From the NCBI GenBank assembly GCA_963838845.1, contig CAWISR010000003.1, positions 372,001 to 436,000 of the forward strand: a stretch of 64,000 nucleotides of DNA, written 5' to 3'. The notes beneath the pieces are model-generated. The model saw only the letters and a program-made list of their open reading frames with translations, did not search any database and had not been told where the DNA came from. Source of the stretch: CAVRXQ01 sp963838845 (GTDB taxonomy: Bacteria > Actinomycetota > Acidimicrobiia > Acidimicrobiales > Bog-793). The translations under genes and the position numbers were made by a program. Of this stretch, positions 1-8,185 are shown piece after piece. How positions within the stretch are numbered: position 1 is the first letter of the stretch; the number at the start of each line of letters is the position of its first letter.

Positions 1-1263
1 TGTGGGAATCGAGATCAACTCAGTCGTGAACATGAACAGCGGTCGCATGTCGGGGTTGATCCCCGAGTTGAACAGATGGTGCTGCCATACGAAGAACGAC
101 AACAGCGCGACACCTACCATCCCCGCCGCGCTGACTTTGTAGGCGAAGAGCGGTTTTCGGGTGAAGACTGGCAGGAGCTCGCCGACGATGCCGAAGCCCG
201 GCAGGGCCATGATGTAGACCTCGGGATGGCCGAAGAACCAGAACAGGTTCTCCCACAAGAAGCTGCTCCCACCGTGCTCATTCACGAAAAACGCGGTCTG
301 CGCGGTGCGGTCGAGCAGGCCGAATAATCCGGCGCTGATCAGTACTGGCGTGGCGAGGGTGAGCAACGACGCGACAGAGATCATTCCCCAGCAGAAGACC
401 GGCAGCCGGCTCCACGTCATCCCGGGCGCGCGGTGGGTGATGATCGTGACGGCGATGTTGAAGCCGGCAGCGACCATTCCCATTCCGATGATCGCGAAGC
501 CCGCGAGGTAGGAGTCCATGCCGACGGACGCCTGCGTTTGAAGCGGCGCGTAACCCGTCCAGCCGGTCGGGAACCCCCCCAGAGGCAGCGCGGTAAGGAT
601 CGTGAGGTATCCGGCGGCGAACGCCCAGAACGAGAAAGCCTCGATACGGGGAAACGCCATCCGTCTCGATCCGATCATCAACGGAACGAAGTAGTTGCCG
701 AGGGGGCCGACGATAAGCGACGTCGCCATCATCATCATCATCGTCCCGTGCTCGCCGACGACGGCGATGTACGTGCCCGGTCCAATGAAGCGGTTCGTTG
801 GCGTGAGTAGCTGACCGCGGATCCCCATTGCCAGCAGACCGGCGGTGAAGAAGAACATCAGCACGCCGATCACGTACTGCTTGCCGACGGTCTTGTGATT
901 GAGGCTGTAGCGGAAGTACTTCGTCCAGTTGTCGTGATCGGCTTCGGGCTGGAGCTCGAAACCGAGGACCTTCGCAATCGGGTCGTTCAAGGCGCCGATG
1001 CCGAGCATCCACCCGAGGAACCCGAACCCGAAGCCGAGGGAGATCGCGACGTCGTTCATTCCGCTGGCGCCGCTGATGTTTGGGTAGCCCGACGCGATCG
1101 CGTTGCCGATGAAGTGCCCGAGCGCGTACCCGCCGACCGCGCCGATCAGTGCCGTGCCGATGTGCTGGCTCAACCACGCTGGACGGTTGCCCTGTCGGCC
1201 CCTGCTCGGGGGGACGTTGCGTGGCTCACCGAGCCCGACCGTCGGAGTGGTGTCGATCGCCAC
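1..1263 (-). CDS. ctaD: Cytochrome c oxidase subunit I (3' end beyond window)
   Basis: Catalytic subunit of an aa3-type haem-copper oxidase in the cytoplasmic membrane, reducing O2 to water while pumping protons. 421 codons are visible and the C-terminus runs off the window. The low-spin haem ligand His is at about residue 172 (GEHGTMM). CuB-site motif WFFGHPEVYI has His 346 and Tyr 350, and the His pair 395-396 lies in WQHHLF. The GTG start at 1263 follows an AAGGAAGGGGGG ribosome site. Before the usual N-terminal region (about residue 111) there is an extra 110 residues with two hydrophobic stretches (about 36-58 and 72-92). It lies 36 bases after ctaC, probably co-transcribed. Family assignment is certain; the role of the extension is unknown. 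Confidence 0.97.
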   Translation of the reverse strand, partial: MAIDTTPTVGLGEPRNVPPSRGRQGNRPAWLSQHIGTALIGAVGGYALGHFIGNAIASGYPNISGASGMNDVAISLGFGFGFLGWMLGIGALNDPIAKVLGFELQPEADHDNWTKYFRYSLNHKTVGKQYVIGVLMFFFTAGLLAMGIRGQLLTPTNRFIGPGTYIAVVGEHGTMMMMMATSLIVGPLGNYFVPLMIGSRRMAFPRIEAFSFWAFAAGYLTILTALPLGGFPTGWTGYAPLQTQASVGMDSYLAGFAIIGMGMVAAGFNIAVTIITHRAPGMTWSRLPVFCWGMISVASLLTLATPVLISAGLFGLLDRTAQTAFFVNEHGGSSFLWENLFWFFGHPEVYIMALPGFGIVGELLPVFTRKPLFAYKVSAAGMVGVALLSFFVWQHHLFNSGINPDMRPLFMFTTELISIPT

Positions 1264-1299
1264 GTCAGACCCCCCTTCCTTCGCTGCGCTGCACGCTCG

Positions 1300-2259
1300 T
1301 CACGCCCTCGGGTTCTCTGCGGCCTTCGGGCTCACCGTCTGCGCGCCGTAGACCTCGACCTTGGAATAGGGATCCCTGTTGTCTGGGTACTGGCCCCCCG
1401 CCGCCCCGTTCGCGTCCGGCGTGTATGTCCAAGCGAACGGTGGCAGCAGCTTGGTGTTGGCGGCAAGCGCGGTTTCCGTCCGTTGTGCCCAGCTCATGAA
1501 CGCCGACTTCGTCACGATGTGGCCGTAGTTGAACATCGCGCCGTGCCAGATCCCGCAGAGTTCGTCGCAGCGCACCCAGAACGTCCCGAGCTGCTGGGTC
1601 GTCGTGAACGCGACGTTGTCCTGGTCGGGGTTGGCGTCGGCCTTCACGCCGAGCTGGTACGCCCAGAAGTCGTGGATCACATCGAGCGAGGTCACGTGGA
1701 AGGCGACCGTCGTGTGGTCTGGGATGTAGAGCTGGTTCGTCTCGAAGCCACCGAAAGTTGGATAGCGATACGTGAACTTCCATTGCTGGGCGATCACCTG
1801 TATCGGCAGCACCGTCTTTGACGTCGGCGTCCAGATCGGCGACGGACCTTCACCGGCGCCTGATCCCTGATCGGTGATGAGTTCGACCGTTCCGAATATG
1901 AAGAGCCCAATGACGATGAGCGTCGAGATCGTGATCCAGGCAGCCTGGACACGGATATTCGAGCGATAGCTCGGGATCGACTCGGGTTCGGGAACACCTG
2001 GACGCGCCCGCCATACAAAGACCGCGTAGCCGAGATAGAGGAAAACCGCGATGGCCACCGGGATCGCCAAGACGAAGAGCACATTCGTGTCGAACTGGTC
2101 GCCCGCCGCCGCCGAGCCCATCGAACCTGGGGGAAGGTGCGGCCCCGCTTCCAGATAAAAGAGCGGGTCGATGACGGCAGACAGCACCGCCCACATGAAC
2201 AACAGCCGCCAGGTGTGCACCCTGTGACCGCCGTCCCCCGACCACCGGGATCGCGCCAT
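1300..2259 (-). CDS. ctaC: Cytochrome c oxidase subunit II
   Basis: Membrane-anchored subunit carrying the CuA centre that accepts electrons for subunit I. 319 residues. Hydrophobic segments lie at about 17-33, 60-84 and 106-128, followed by an extracytoplasmic cupredoxin domain. The CuA ligands are all present: His 196 (VIHDFW) and the cluster C231-x-E233-x-C235-x3-H239-x2-M242 (CDELCGIWHGAM). No cytochrome c domain is fused at the C-terminus. Its ATG directly follows the TAG of the upstream cupredoxin gene (TAGATG), so the two are translationally coupled, and ctaD follows. Orthology is clear. Confidence 0.97.
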   Translation of the reverse strand: MARSRWSGDGGHRVHTWRLLFMWAVLSAVIDPLFYLEAGPHLPPGSMGSAAAGDQFDTNVLFVLAIPVAIAVFLYLGYAVFVWRARPGVPEPESIPSYRSNIRVQAAWITISTLIVIGLFIFGTVELITDQGSGAGEGPSPIWTPTSKTVLPIQVIAQQWKFTYRYPTFGGFETNQLYIPDHTTVAFHVTSLDVIHDFWAYQLGVKADANPDQDNVAFTTTQQLGTFWVRCDELCGIWHGAMFNYGHIVTKSAFMSWAQRTETALAANTKLLPPFAWTYTPDANGAAGGQYPDNRDPYSKVEVYGAQTVSPKAAENPRA

Positions 2260-2925
2260 CTAGGTGATCTCCAAGAAGCCGGCCATGTACCCGATCGTCG
2301 ACATCGGGCCGCCGTTGCCATAAAGGAAGCCGAGCCCGCACGGCACGAAGCACTGCCAGCGGTAGTTCCCCGTACCGGGTGTCGTGAAGTGGAACGTGAT
2401 TGTTTGATGCGCGTCCGTAAGCGGACAAGGGGCCGCCCCGCAGAAGTTCTTCGCACTCGGGTTATTACCGGGAAGCGGGACGCTGATACCGAGCTGCGGG
2501 ACGGAGAATGTGTGACCGACTCCGTTTCCGGCGTTCGAGTTGGCCACGGTGAAGGTCTTACCGTTCAACTTCGCGCCTTGCGCTTGCACGTACCCGAGCT
2601 GCTGATTGCGGAGAGGGCTGCCCGAGTCGTAGTTGTAGATCGTGACGTTGATCCGCGTGTGCGCGGGCAGCTTCCACAGTGTCGTGTGCACCCACTTCCC
2701 ATTCGGAGCTTGCACGAGGTACGACACCCATGATGGATGGATCCCAAAGCCGATCGTGCCGACAGTCTGAATCGTGAGGTTCACCGGCTCTGACGCCGGA
2801 TGGTCCACAGCGAAGTCGACGGTCTCCGGATTCGAGCGGATGAAGGCCATCGCCGTGAAAACAACGAGACCGACGGCCACGGCGAATAAGGCAAGCACCG
2901 TGGCGAGCCGTTGTGCTTTCGTCAC
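2260..2925 (-). CDS. Membrane-anchored cupredoxin-like protein of the oxidase operon
   Basis: About 221 residues: one N-terminal membrane anchor (LATVLALFAVAVGLVVF) and an extracytoplasmic beta-rich domain. The C-terminus carries CFVPCGLGFLYGNGGPM, where Cys, Met and nearby His residues could form a type-1 or CuA-like copper site. A GTG start at 2925 is preferred because AGGGGG lies seven bases upstream; an ATG at 2949 is possible. The gene is the first of an operon with ctaC and ctaD and is coupled to ctaC. Inference from position: an electron donor to, or accessory subunit of, the oxidase. It is not a standard subunit III or IV, and no close named family is recognised. Confidence 0.75.
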   Translation of the reverse strand: MTKAQRLATVLALFAVAVGLVVFTAMAFIRSNPETVDFAVDHPASEPVNLTIQTVGTIGFGIHPSWVSYLVQAPNGKWVHTTLWKLPAHTRINVTIYNYDSGSPLRNQQLGYVQAQGAKLNGKTFTVANSNAGNGVGHTFSVPQLGISVPLPGNNPSAKNFCGAAPCPLTDAHQTITFHFTTPGTGNYRWQCFVPCGLGFLYGNGGPMSTIGYMAGFLEIT

Positions 2926-2964
2926 ATCAGCGCCCCCTGCGACTCGCAACTCGACCGCCGACTC

Positions 2965-2978
2965 TTGGCACGTGCCAA
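2965..2978. promoter_or_regulatory. 14-bp perfect palindrome upstream of the oxidase operon
   Basis: TTGGCACGTGCCAA is a perfect inverted repeat 40-53 bases upstream of the preferred GTG of the cupredoxin gene. It lies in the gap between that gene and ctaG. Position and symmetry suggest an operator for a dimeric regulator controlling the oxidase operon. The regulator is unknown. Confidence 0.4.
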
Positions 2979-3154
2979 AAGACGACCCGACCTGAAGTCG
3001 ACGACCCTGGAAAAATTACGACGACATCCTTCTAAGGGCAAGCCACTTCGCAGTAGTTGCATGCTCGTTGTCACTAGTGGCCGATCCCGCGCCAATGCAG
3101 GAACCCTGCCCCCGGTCCAACACCGCAATCTCTCGACGAGGTATTTGCGATCGT

Positions 3155-4054
3155 CTATTCAGGGCGGCCGAGATAGCCCGCCGCGGCGGTTCCACGATGG
3201 CGGAAGACCTGGTCGACGAGGTCCGAAAGTGAGCCTTCGCGCGCGATCCCCCGTCGGATGACGTAGGTCAGCGCCGGGATTGCCCAGAAGTCGCCGCAAA
3301 TCCACAAGATCGCCGCACCGATCTGTTGGTCGGCGAAAGGCGAGAGGGTCACCCCGGGCAGGTGGTCGTAGACCGAGTACCACGAGTGATTCGTCAAGAT
3401 GCTGAGCGACATCGCCAGGATGAACATGACGACGTTCGTCCCGATGATCGCCCCCATCTGGAACGGGACGGAGGTCTTCGCGGGAACGGATGGGAGTCGA
3501 TGATCTGCAGCCAGAACAGCACGCCGAACACGAAGAAGCTCGAGTGCATGCACCAGATGTGAACGACTTGGTTCTCCTCGGCGGTGTCGAACAGGTACGG
3601 GACATGCCAGATACACATCACGATGTTGAACGAGACCAGCGCGACCCATGGCTGGATGAAGAAATGCCCAACCGCGCGCGAACGACCGCACGAGGCGGCT
3701 AAAGACCGCGAACTTGATCACCCGTCGCCGAGTCCCTACCGGCAAGGCGTGCAAAAGGGGCGTCCAGGGCGCGCCGATGCAAATCAGGATCGGCGCAAAG
3801 AACATGATCAGGATGTGCTCGATCATGTGGGCGAAGAAGTAGTAGTCCGCCCAGTAGTCGATCGGCGAGACGACGGCGATGAGCAACACCGCGAGACCGC
3901 CGTAGAACGCGTAGGAACGACGCCGTCGGACGCGGGTCTCCGAAGGGCGCGAACGCTTGCGCAGCCGGTACAACCCCGTCTCGTGGGCGGCGATGAGGGC
4001 CGCGGCGATGATGATGAACGGGTCGAACGACCAGTTGTCCACGACGTAGTTCAT
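3155..4054 (-). CDS. CtaG-like cytochrome c oxidase assembly factor, with two compensating frame changes
   Basis: Polytopic membrane protein of the caa3_CtaG family, associated with assembly of the copper site of the oxidase. The N-terminal part (to about residue 125) and the C-terminal part (from about residue 188) read normally in one frame. Between them (roughly 3490-3680) this frame is Arg-rich and non-membrane-like. The next frame instead gives FFIQPWVALVSFNIVMCIWH and then a stretch with VVHIWCMHSSFFVFGVLFWL, as expected for CtaG. Frame switches near 3665-3690 and 3480-3500 cancel, so total length stays 900 bases. Either two sequencing indels or a damaged gene. The oxidase genes lie downstream on the same strand. 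Confidence 0.8.
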   Translation of the reverse strand: MNYVVDNWSFDPFIIIAAALIAAHETGLYRLRKRSRPSETRVRRRRSYAFYGGLAVLLIAVVSPIDYWADYYFFAHMIEHILIMFFAPILICIGAPWTPLLHALPVGTRRRVIKFAVFSRLVRSFARGWAFLHPAMGRAGLVQHRDVYLACPVPVRHRRGEPSRSHLVHALELLRVRRAVLAADHRLPSVPAKTSVPFQMGAIIGTNVVMFILAMSLSILTNHSWYSVYDHLPGVTLSPFADQQIGAAILWICGDFWAIPALTYVIRRGIAREGSLSDLVDQVFRHRGTAAAGYLGRPE

Positions 4055-4264
4055 CGACGCACCCCGGTCCGCGCCTGGCGGACGAAGCTACACCTCTCAG
4101 CGCCGCGGCTCCCGGGGATACGCGCCGGAGCCCCCGGCCGACGCGAAGTGTCTCGATCGCGCCAAGCCAATGCTTGGTATGCAAGCCTTTGGTGATGCGT
4201 CGGTCCGCGGCGGGACACACAGCTCTGCGAGCGCCGTCAGCCGTTCACCCCGAAGGAGGCGCAG

Positions 4265-4732
4265 GTGGCGTCTGACGGTGGTCACCCGACGCGGCCGCGC
4301 TCGTTGCGGACGATCTTCGGGGTCTCAGAGACGACGGCTTTCCTCGAGCACGCCCAAGACTTCGTGGCGTTGTTGGTCGGGGTTGTGCTCATCGCCCTCG
4401 CCGTCACGCTCCTCGTCACGGCCTGCGTGGACTTCCTGCGGGACGTGCAGCACCACTCGGTGGCAATCGCCGGGGAGAACCTCCTCGACCGGGTGCTGCT
4501 CGTGCTCATCCTCGCCGAGATCGTGCACACGGTCGTCTTGTCGTTGCGCGCCCACAGCCTGGTGGCACAACCTTTCGTTGTCGTCGGGCTCGTCGCGGTG
4601 ATCAGGCGAATCCTCTTCATCCTCTCGAACGCAATCTCGGTGAGCACGACCGAGCTCGCGCTCTTGCTTGCGATGGTTGTCGTCTTTATTGCCGGACTCG
4701 TGATCGTCAATCGATTCGAGCGCGCGATTTGA
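4265..4732 (+). CDS. PsiE-like membrane protein
   Basis: 155-residue protein with four predicted transmembrane helices and the pattern of the phosphate-starvation-inducible PsiE family, including EIVHTVVLSL and VGLVAVIRRILFI. The family's biochemical role is not established. The GTG start at 4265 has a strong AAGGAGG site. Its TGA overlaps the TTG start of the following methyltransferase (TTGA), so the two are probably translated together, an unusual pairing. The 210 bases upstream of 4265 contain no other gene. Confidence 0.8.
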   Translation: MASDGGHPTRPRSLRTIFGVSETTAFLEHAQDFVALLVGVVLIALAVTLLVTACVDFLRDVQHHSVAIAGENLLDRVLLVLILAEIVHTVVLSLRAHSLVAQPFVVVGLVAVIRRILFILSNAISVSTTELALLLAMVVVFIAGLVIVNRFERAI

Positions 4733-6267
4733 GCGCACGCGCTTCGGCGCACGAGCGTCCCGAGCGAACCGCGACCTCCCAATTCGGAGCCGGACGTCGC
4801 GAGAGCCACGACGCGAGCGACTTCTACGCTCGCTTCGAATCTCCCGAGATCTCTTCGTCCGACGACGTCGTCGCTCTCGAAGAGCTGGTCCAGGGTCCGG
4901 AAGCCTGCCTCGAGGCGGACGCGCGCGAACTCGTGCTCCCCACGGGTGCGCGGCTGCCGGACAACTGCGTTGCGCTCATTGTCACATCTCCTCCGTACTT
5001 CTCTGGCAAAGAGTACGAGCGCACCCTCGGGGAACGAGGCGTTCCGGCTTCCTACCTCGAGTATCTGCAAATGCTCCGGGAGGTGTTCGCCGAGTGCAAA
5101 CGCGTCCTCGAGCCCGGCGGCCGGGTCGCCGTGAACGTCGCCAACCTCGGTCGCAAGCCATACCGGAGCCTCGCGTCCGACGTCCTGCGAATCCTCCAAG
5201 ACGACCTCCGACTCCTGCTGCGCGGCGAGATCGTCTGGCGGAAGGGCGAGGGGGCGAGCGGGTCGTGCGCGTGGGGCTCGTACCGCAGCGCCCGAAACCC
5301 CGTGCTCCGCGACACGTCCGAGCGGGTGATCGTCGCCAGCAAAGGACGATTCGATCGCGCGCCGTCCGCGCGTGAGCGGCAGCGTCTCGGGTTGCCCCAC
5401 AAGAACGACATCGCTTCGGACGAATTCATGGAGGCGACGCTTGACGTGTGGAACATCCCACCCGAGAGCGCGAGGCGTGTGCAGCATCCTGCTCCATTCC
5501 CCGTCGAACTCCCGCAACGTCTCATCGGGCTTTATACCTACGTGGACGACCTCGTTCTCGATCCGTTCATGGGTTCGGGTTCGACGCTCGTCGCGGCGAT
5601 TCGCACCAGTCGTCGGTACCTCGGATACGACACCGACCCGGGCTACGTCGCGACCGCCCGCCGCCGTGTGACGATCGAATTGACAGCCGGAACAGCCCTT
5701 CCGTCCGCCCCGCGAACAGCCCCAGAAGAGGGGCAACCCGCGGCACGAACTCGCCACCGCGATGACCGAGACGATGACAGCGCTCCAGAGCCGTTCCTCC
5801 ACAAAGCCGCCGCTCGCGGAAAGGTCATCGAGTCAATCGCGGAGGACGTCATCTCTGGGGCGGGCTTTTCGATCGTCGCGAAAGGAAAGCGCATTCGCGA
5901 CGTCGGGATTTGCGTAGACCTTGTCGCCCGCGATGCGAAGGGGCATGAATGGCTCTTCGACGTCGTCGGCGCGTTTACGACGACTCGAAACGGGCTCGCC
6001 CGTACCGATACCGCGTGGAGCGCGATCGGCAAAGCGAGCGCAGTCGTGCGTGCGGGCAAGGGGCCCGTGGTACTGCTCACCTCACATCTGCCACGGCCCG
6101 GAACCGACGCCGATGCCGCCCTGCGAGCCGTCGGTCCGACGACGATCTTCGATGCGCTCGAGCTGCTCGACGAACGCCAACAGGCACGCTTGATCGCATA
6201 CGCGCGAGGTGGGCACGAAAAGTCGCCCGCCATCGGTTTCTGGACGAGATCTGACATCGAATTCTGA
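4729..6267 (+). CDS. Beta-class DNA methyltransferase with extra C-terminal domain
   Basis: 512 residues. Residues about 60-310 form a SAM-dependent DNA methyltransferase: catalytic motif IV TSPPY at 86-90 comes before the SAM-binding motif DPFMGSGST at 278-286, the beta-class order. SPPY is compatible with N4-cytosine or N6-adenine modification. A charged linker (about 315-360) leads to a 150-residue C-terminal domain containing IRDVGICVDLVARDAKGHEW then FDVVG. This resembles the core layout of PD-(D/E)xK nucleases, but the usual (D/E)xK Lys is not evident. TTG start overlaps psiE. No separate restriction gene is adjacent: an orphan enzyme or a fused system. Confidence 0.85.
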   Translation: MSARASAHERPERTATSQFGAGRRESHDASDFYARFESPEISSSDDVVALEELVQGPEACLEADARELVLPTGARLPDNCVALIVTSPPYFSGKEYERTLGERGVPASYLEYLQMLREVFAECKRVLEPGGRVAVNVANLGRKPYRSLASDVLRILQDDLRLLLRGEIVWRKGEGASGSCAWGSYRSARNPVLRDTSERVIVASKGRFDRAPSARERQRLGLPHKNDIASDEFMEATLDVWNIPPESARRVQHPAPFPVELPQRLIGLYTYVDDLVLDPFMGSGSTLVAAIRTSRRYLGYDTDPGYVATARRRVTIELTAGTALPSAPRTAPEEGQPAARTRHRDDRDDDSAPEPFLHKAAARGKVIESIAEDVISGAGFSIVAKGKRIRDVGICVDLVARDAKGHEWLFDVVGAFTTTRNGLARTDTAWSAIGKASAVVRAGKGPVVLLTSHLPRPGTDADAALRAVGPTTIFDALELLDERQQARLIAYARGGHEKSPAIGFWTRSDIEF

Positions 6268-6386
6268 CAGTCGGGCCGCGCTAGCTCACGGGAGATTTTG
6301 TCGAGCTCCTGCCACCGCCATCTGGCGCATCCGTTTCGCGCGCGCATCGTTTAATTCATCGAGCATTCACCGAACGACGATGAGCA

Positions 6387-6400
6387 CACCTCAAGAGGTG
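6387..6400. promoter_or_regulatory. Short inverted repeat in convergent gap
   Basis: CACCTC-AA-GAGGTG is a perfect six-base inverted repeat in the 210-base gap between the convergent methyltransferase and YbjQ-like operon. A two-base spacer is short for an RNA hairpin, and no T-tract follows. It could be a protein site or chance. Confidence 0.2.
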
Positions 6401-6477
6401 ACCACCGCAATCCGTCAGATCCCCGCAACTCCATCACACTTGATTCTCTGATCGGATCTGCAGCCCACTCGTCAATC

Positions 6478-7311
6478 TCAGCGCGCGGATCGAAGCGAAG
6501 TCGCCTCGAACGCGAGGATGTCGTCATTCAAGGGCAACACGAGCTCCGGCTCAATGCGCTGATGCTCGCTCGCGACGAGGCGCACCGCGGTTCCCCAACA
6601 GATGAACGCGAGGGCGTGGCGCGCGTGGGCGAGGGCGCCGTCGCGGATCGAGACGTCGACGACACCTGCGACACCCGGCGCGGCGGCGGCGCGCTGCATT
6701 CGCTCCATCGCGAGCTCACGGGCGTCCTGTAGCGCCTGGGTCAGATTCGTGAGCTCGACGTTCTGCACGGTCTGCGCTACCACCTGGCGCATCCGCTGGT
6801 ACGGCGCGGCGACAAAGCTCGCTCCATAGGCGAGTTCGACCGGTTCCCACCCGGCCCGCTCGAGCAGCACGAAGTCCTTCGTCGACAGGTCCGTGACGAA
6901 CGCACGACCCGGACGGGGTTTGCCATTGGCGATCTTGCGGACCGCCGTGCCGCTGAACGCGACCATGACGGTCGTCGCCCCGATGTCGAGCTCCACGTCG
7001 ACGCCGACAACCCCCGCACCACCTGATCGGCTGCAGTCCTCGCGCAGGCGCTCACTTGCTGCGCGAAAGGCCTCCATCGTCGCTTGCGAGGCGACGACCA
7101 ACTCGACCGGCTCGTTTTGACCGTACTGAGGAAAGAACGTTCCGTACGGCATCGACCACACCGCCACACCGGTGGCGAGGTCAGCCGGCTCCCAACCCGC
7201 GGCGTGCAAGAGCAGCGACTCGTCGATCGAAAGGTCGGACGTGACAGCACGTGACGACGTATCCGGGGCGGTGTCGAGCGCCCGGAGCGCTTCGACGGCG
7301 TCGCGTGGCAT
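6478..7311 (-). CDS. Double-module YbjQ/DUF74-like protein (third of three)
   Basis: 277 residues; the ATG at 7311 overlaps the TGA of the upstream gene (TGATG). Two modules, each starting with a pattern like SDLSIDESLLLHAAGWEP or TDLSTKDFVLLERAGWEPVE. Each ends with an Ala-rich helix (ARELAMERMQRAAA) and a strand like GVAGVVDVSI followed by GTAVR. This matches the YbjQ/DUF74 fold, annotated in databases as a putative heavy-metal-binding domain. There is no signal peptide or membrane segment, so it is cytoplasmic. Last gene of the operon. Function unknown. Confidence 0.75.
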   Translation of the reverse strand: MPRDAVEALRALDTAPDTSSRAVTSDLSIDESLLLHAAGWEPADLATGVAVWSMPYGTFFPQYGQNEPVELVVASQATMEAFRAASERLREDCSRSGGAGVVGVDVELDIGATTVMVAFSGTAVRKIANGKPRPGRAFVTDLSTKDFVLLERAGWEPVELAYGASFVAAPYQRMRQVVAQTVQNVELTNLTQALQDARELAMERMQRAAAAPGVAGVVDVSIRDGALAHARHALAFICWGTAVRLVASEHQRIEPELVLPLNDDILAFEATSLRSAR

Positions 7312-8177
7312 CAGTCGACGAGCCGCACGACGGGACGCGGCGGCGGGAGAGGCTCGTAGGCCTTGAAGCGACGAACCCGATTGCCTTTCAGCATTGCGTT
7401 GATCTGCGGGCCGGAACCGGTCACCTCCCGCTCGCGTACTTCGAGATGCGCGGCATGCAGCAGATCGGATCCAAGCCCGGCGCGCACCCGCTCGCGAGCG
7501 ATGTGGCGCGCGGCGTCGTGCGCACGTGACACCTGGTCGAGTTCTCCTCCGCTGGTCGGCCCCCACCCGATAGCGCCACGTCCCTGTAGGAGATATTCGG
7601 TGATGCAAGAGGAGAACACCTGGATCGATACGAACTCGGCGACGACGGACACCGGCGCGTAGCCGGCTTCGAGCAATTTGTTCAGCTTCTGACCGGCGAG
7701 ATAGGTCGTGAAGAGTGCTTTCGAATCCGGAGCGCCCGCGACCCGCACGGCGGTGCCCTCGATCGTGAAGCGATACGTCGCCGTATCGGGATCATGGACC
7801 GCGTGATCGACGAGGGCGATGACGCCGTGCGCAGAGAGCCGCGCCGCTTCGTCGACGAGACGTTGGTACGACGAGGAGAACCCGAGCCGCCATGCATCCT
7901 CGGCCCAGTCCTGCTCGTAGTTCAGGCCGTAGAGCCGATGGCCGGCACCGACGAAACCGTGGGGACACGCGAACTGCTCGCTGTAGCCGCGCGTCGCCGT
8001 GGACCCTGTCGTCGAGTACCCCATTCCAAGGGGCGCCGTCATCGTCGATCCCCAGCCCCACGAGATCACCGAACACCCCTGAACGAATCCGACAGGCTCG
8101 TAACCCGCTTCGATGCACGACGCGAAGTCGTTCGTCGACAAGGACGACGACCAGGCGCGTCCCTCGTCGGCCGTCAC
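7311..8177 (-). CDS. Divergent double-module YbjQ-like protein (second of three)
   Basis: 288 residues, GTG start at 8177, eight bases after the preceding gene. It has the same module signature in weaker form: SSLSTNDFASCIEAGYEP, a helix YQRLVDEAARLSAHGVIAL, then GTAVRV, and a second copy from about residue 150. The first module has a Gly/Ser/Thr-rich insertion around residues 38-66. A Pro-rich C-terminus follows. The most diverged of the three paralogues, so a distinct role within the same assembly is likely. Function not known. Confidence 0.65.
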   Translation of the reverse strand: MTADEGRAWSSSLSTNDFASCIEAGYEPVGFVQGCSVISWGWGSTMTAPLGMGYSTTGSTATRGYSEQFACPHGFVGAGHRLYGLNYEQDWAEDAWRLGFSSSYQRLVDEAARLSAHGVIALVDHAVHDPDTATYRFTIEGTAVRVAGAPDSKALFTTYLAGQKLNKLLEAGYAPVSVVAEFVSIQVFSSCITEYLLQGRGAIGWGPTSGGELDQVSRAHDAARHIARERVRAGLGSDLLHAAHLEVREREVTGSGPQINAMLKGNRVRRFKAYEPLPPPRPVVRLVD

Positions 8178-8185
8178 GGTCGAGC

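Noticed and set aside
278..1177. Long minus-strand frame overlapping ctaD
   Set aside because: Out-of-phase reading of ctaD; Arg-rich and without motifs, whereas the ctaD frame has all metal ligands.
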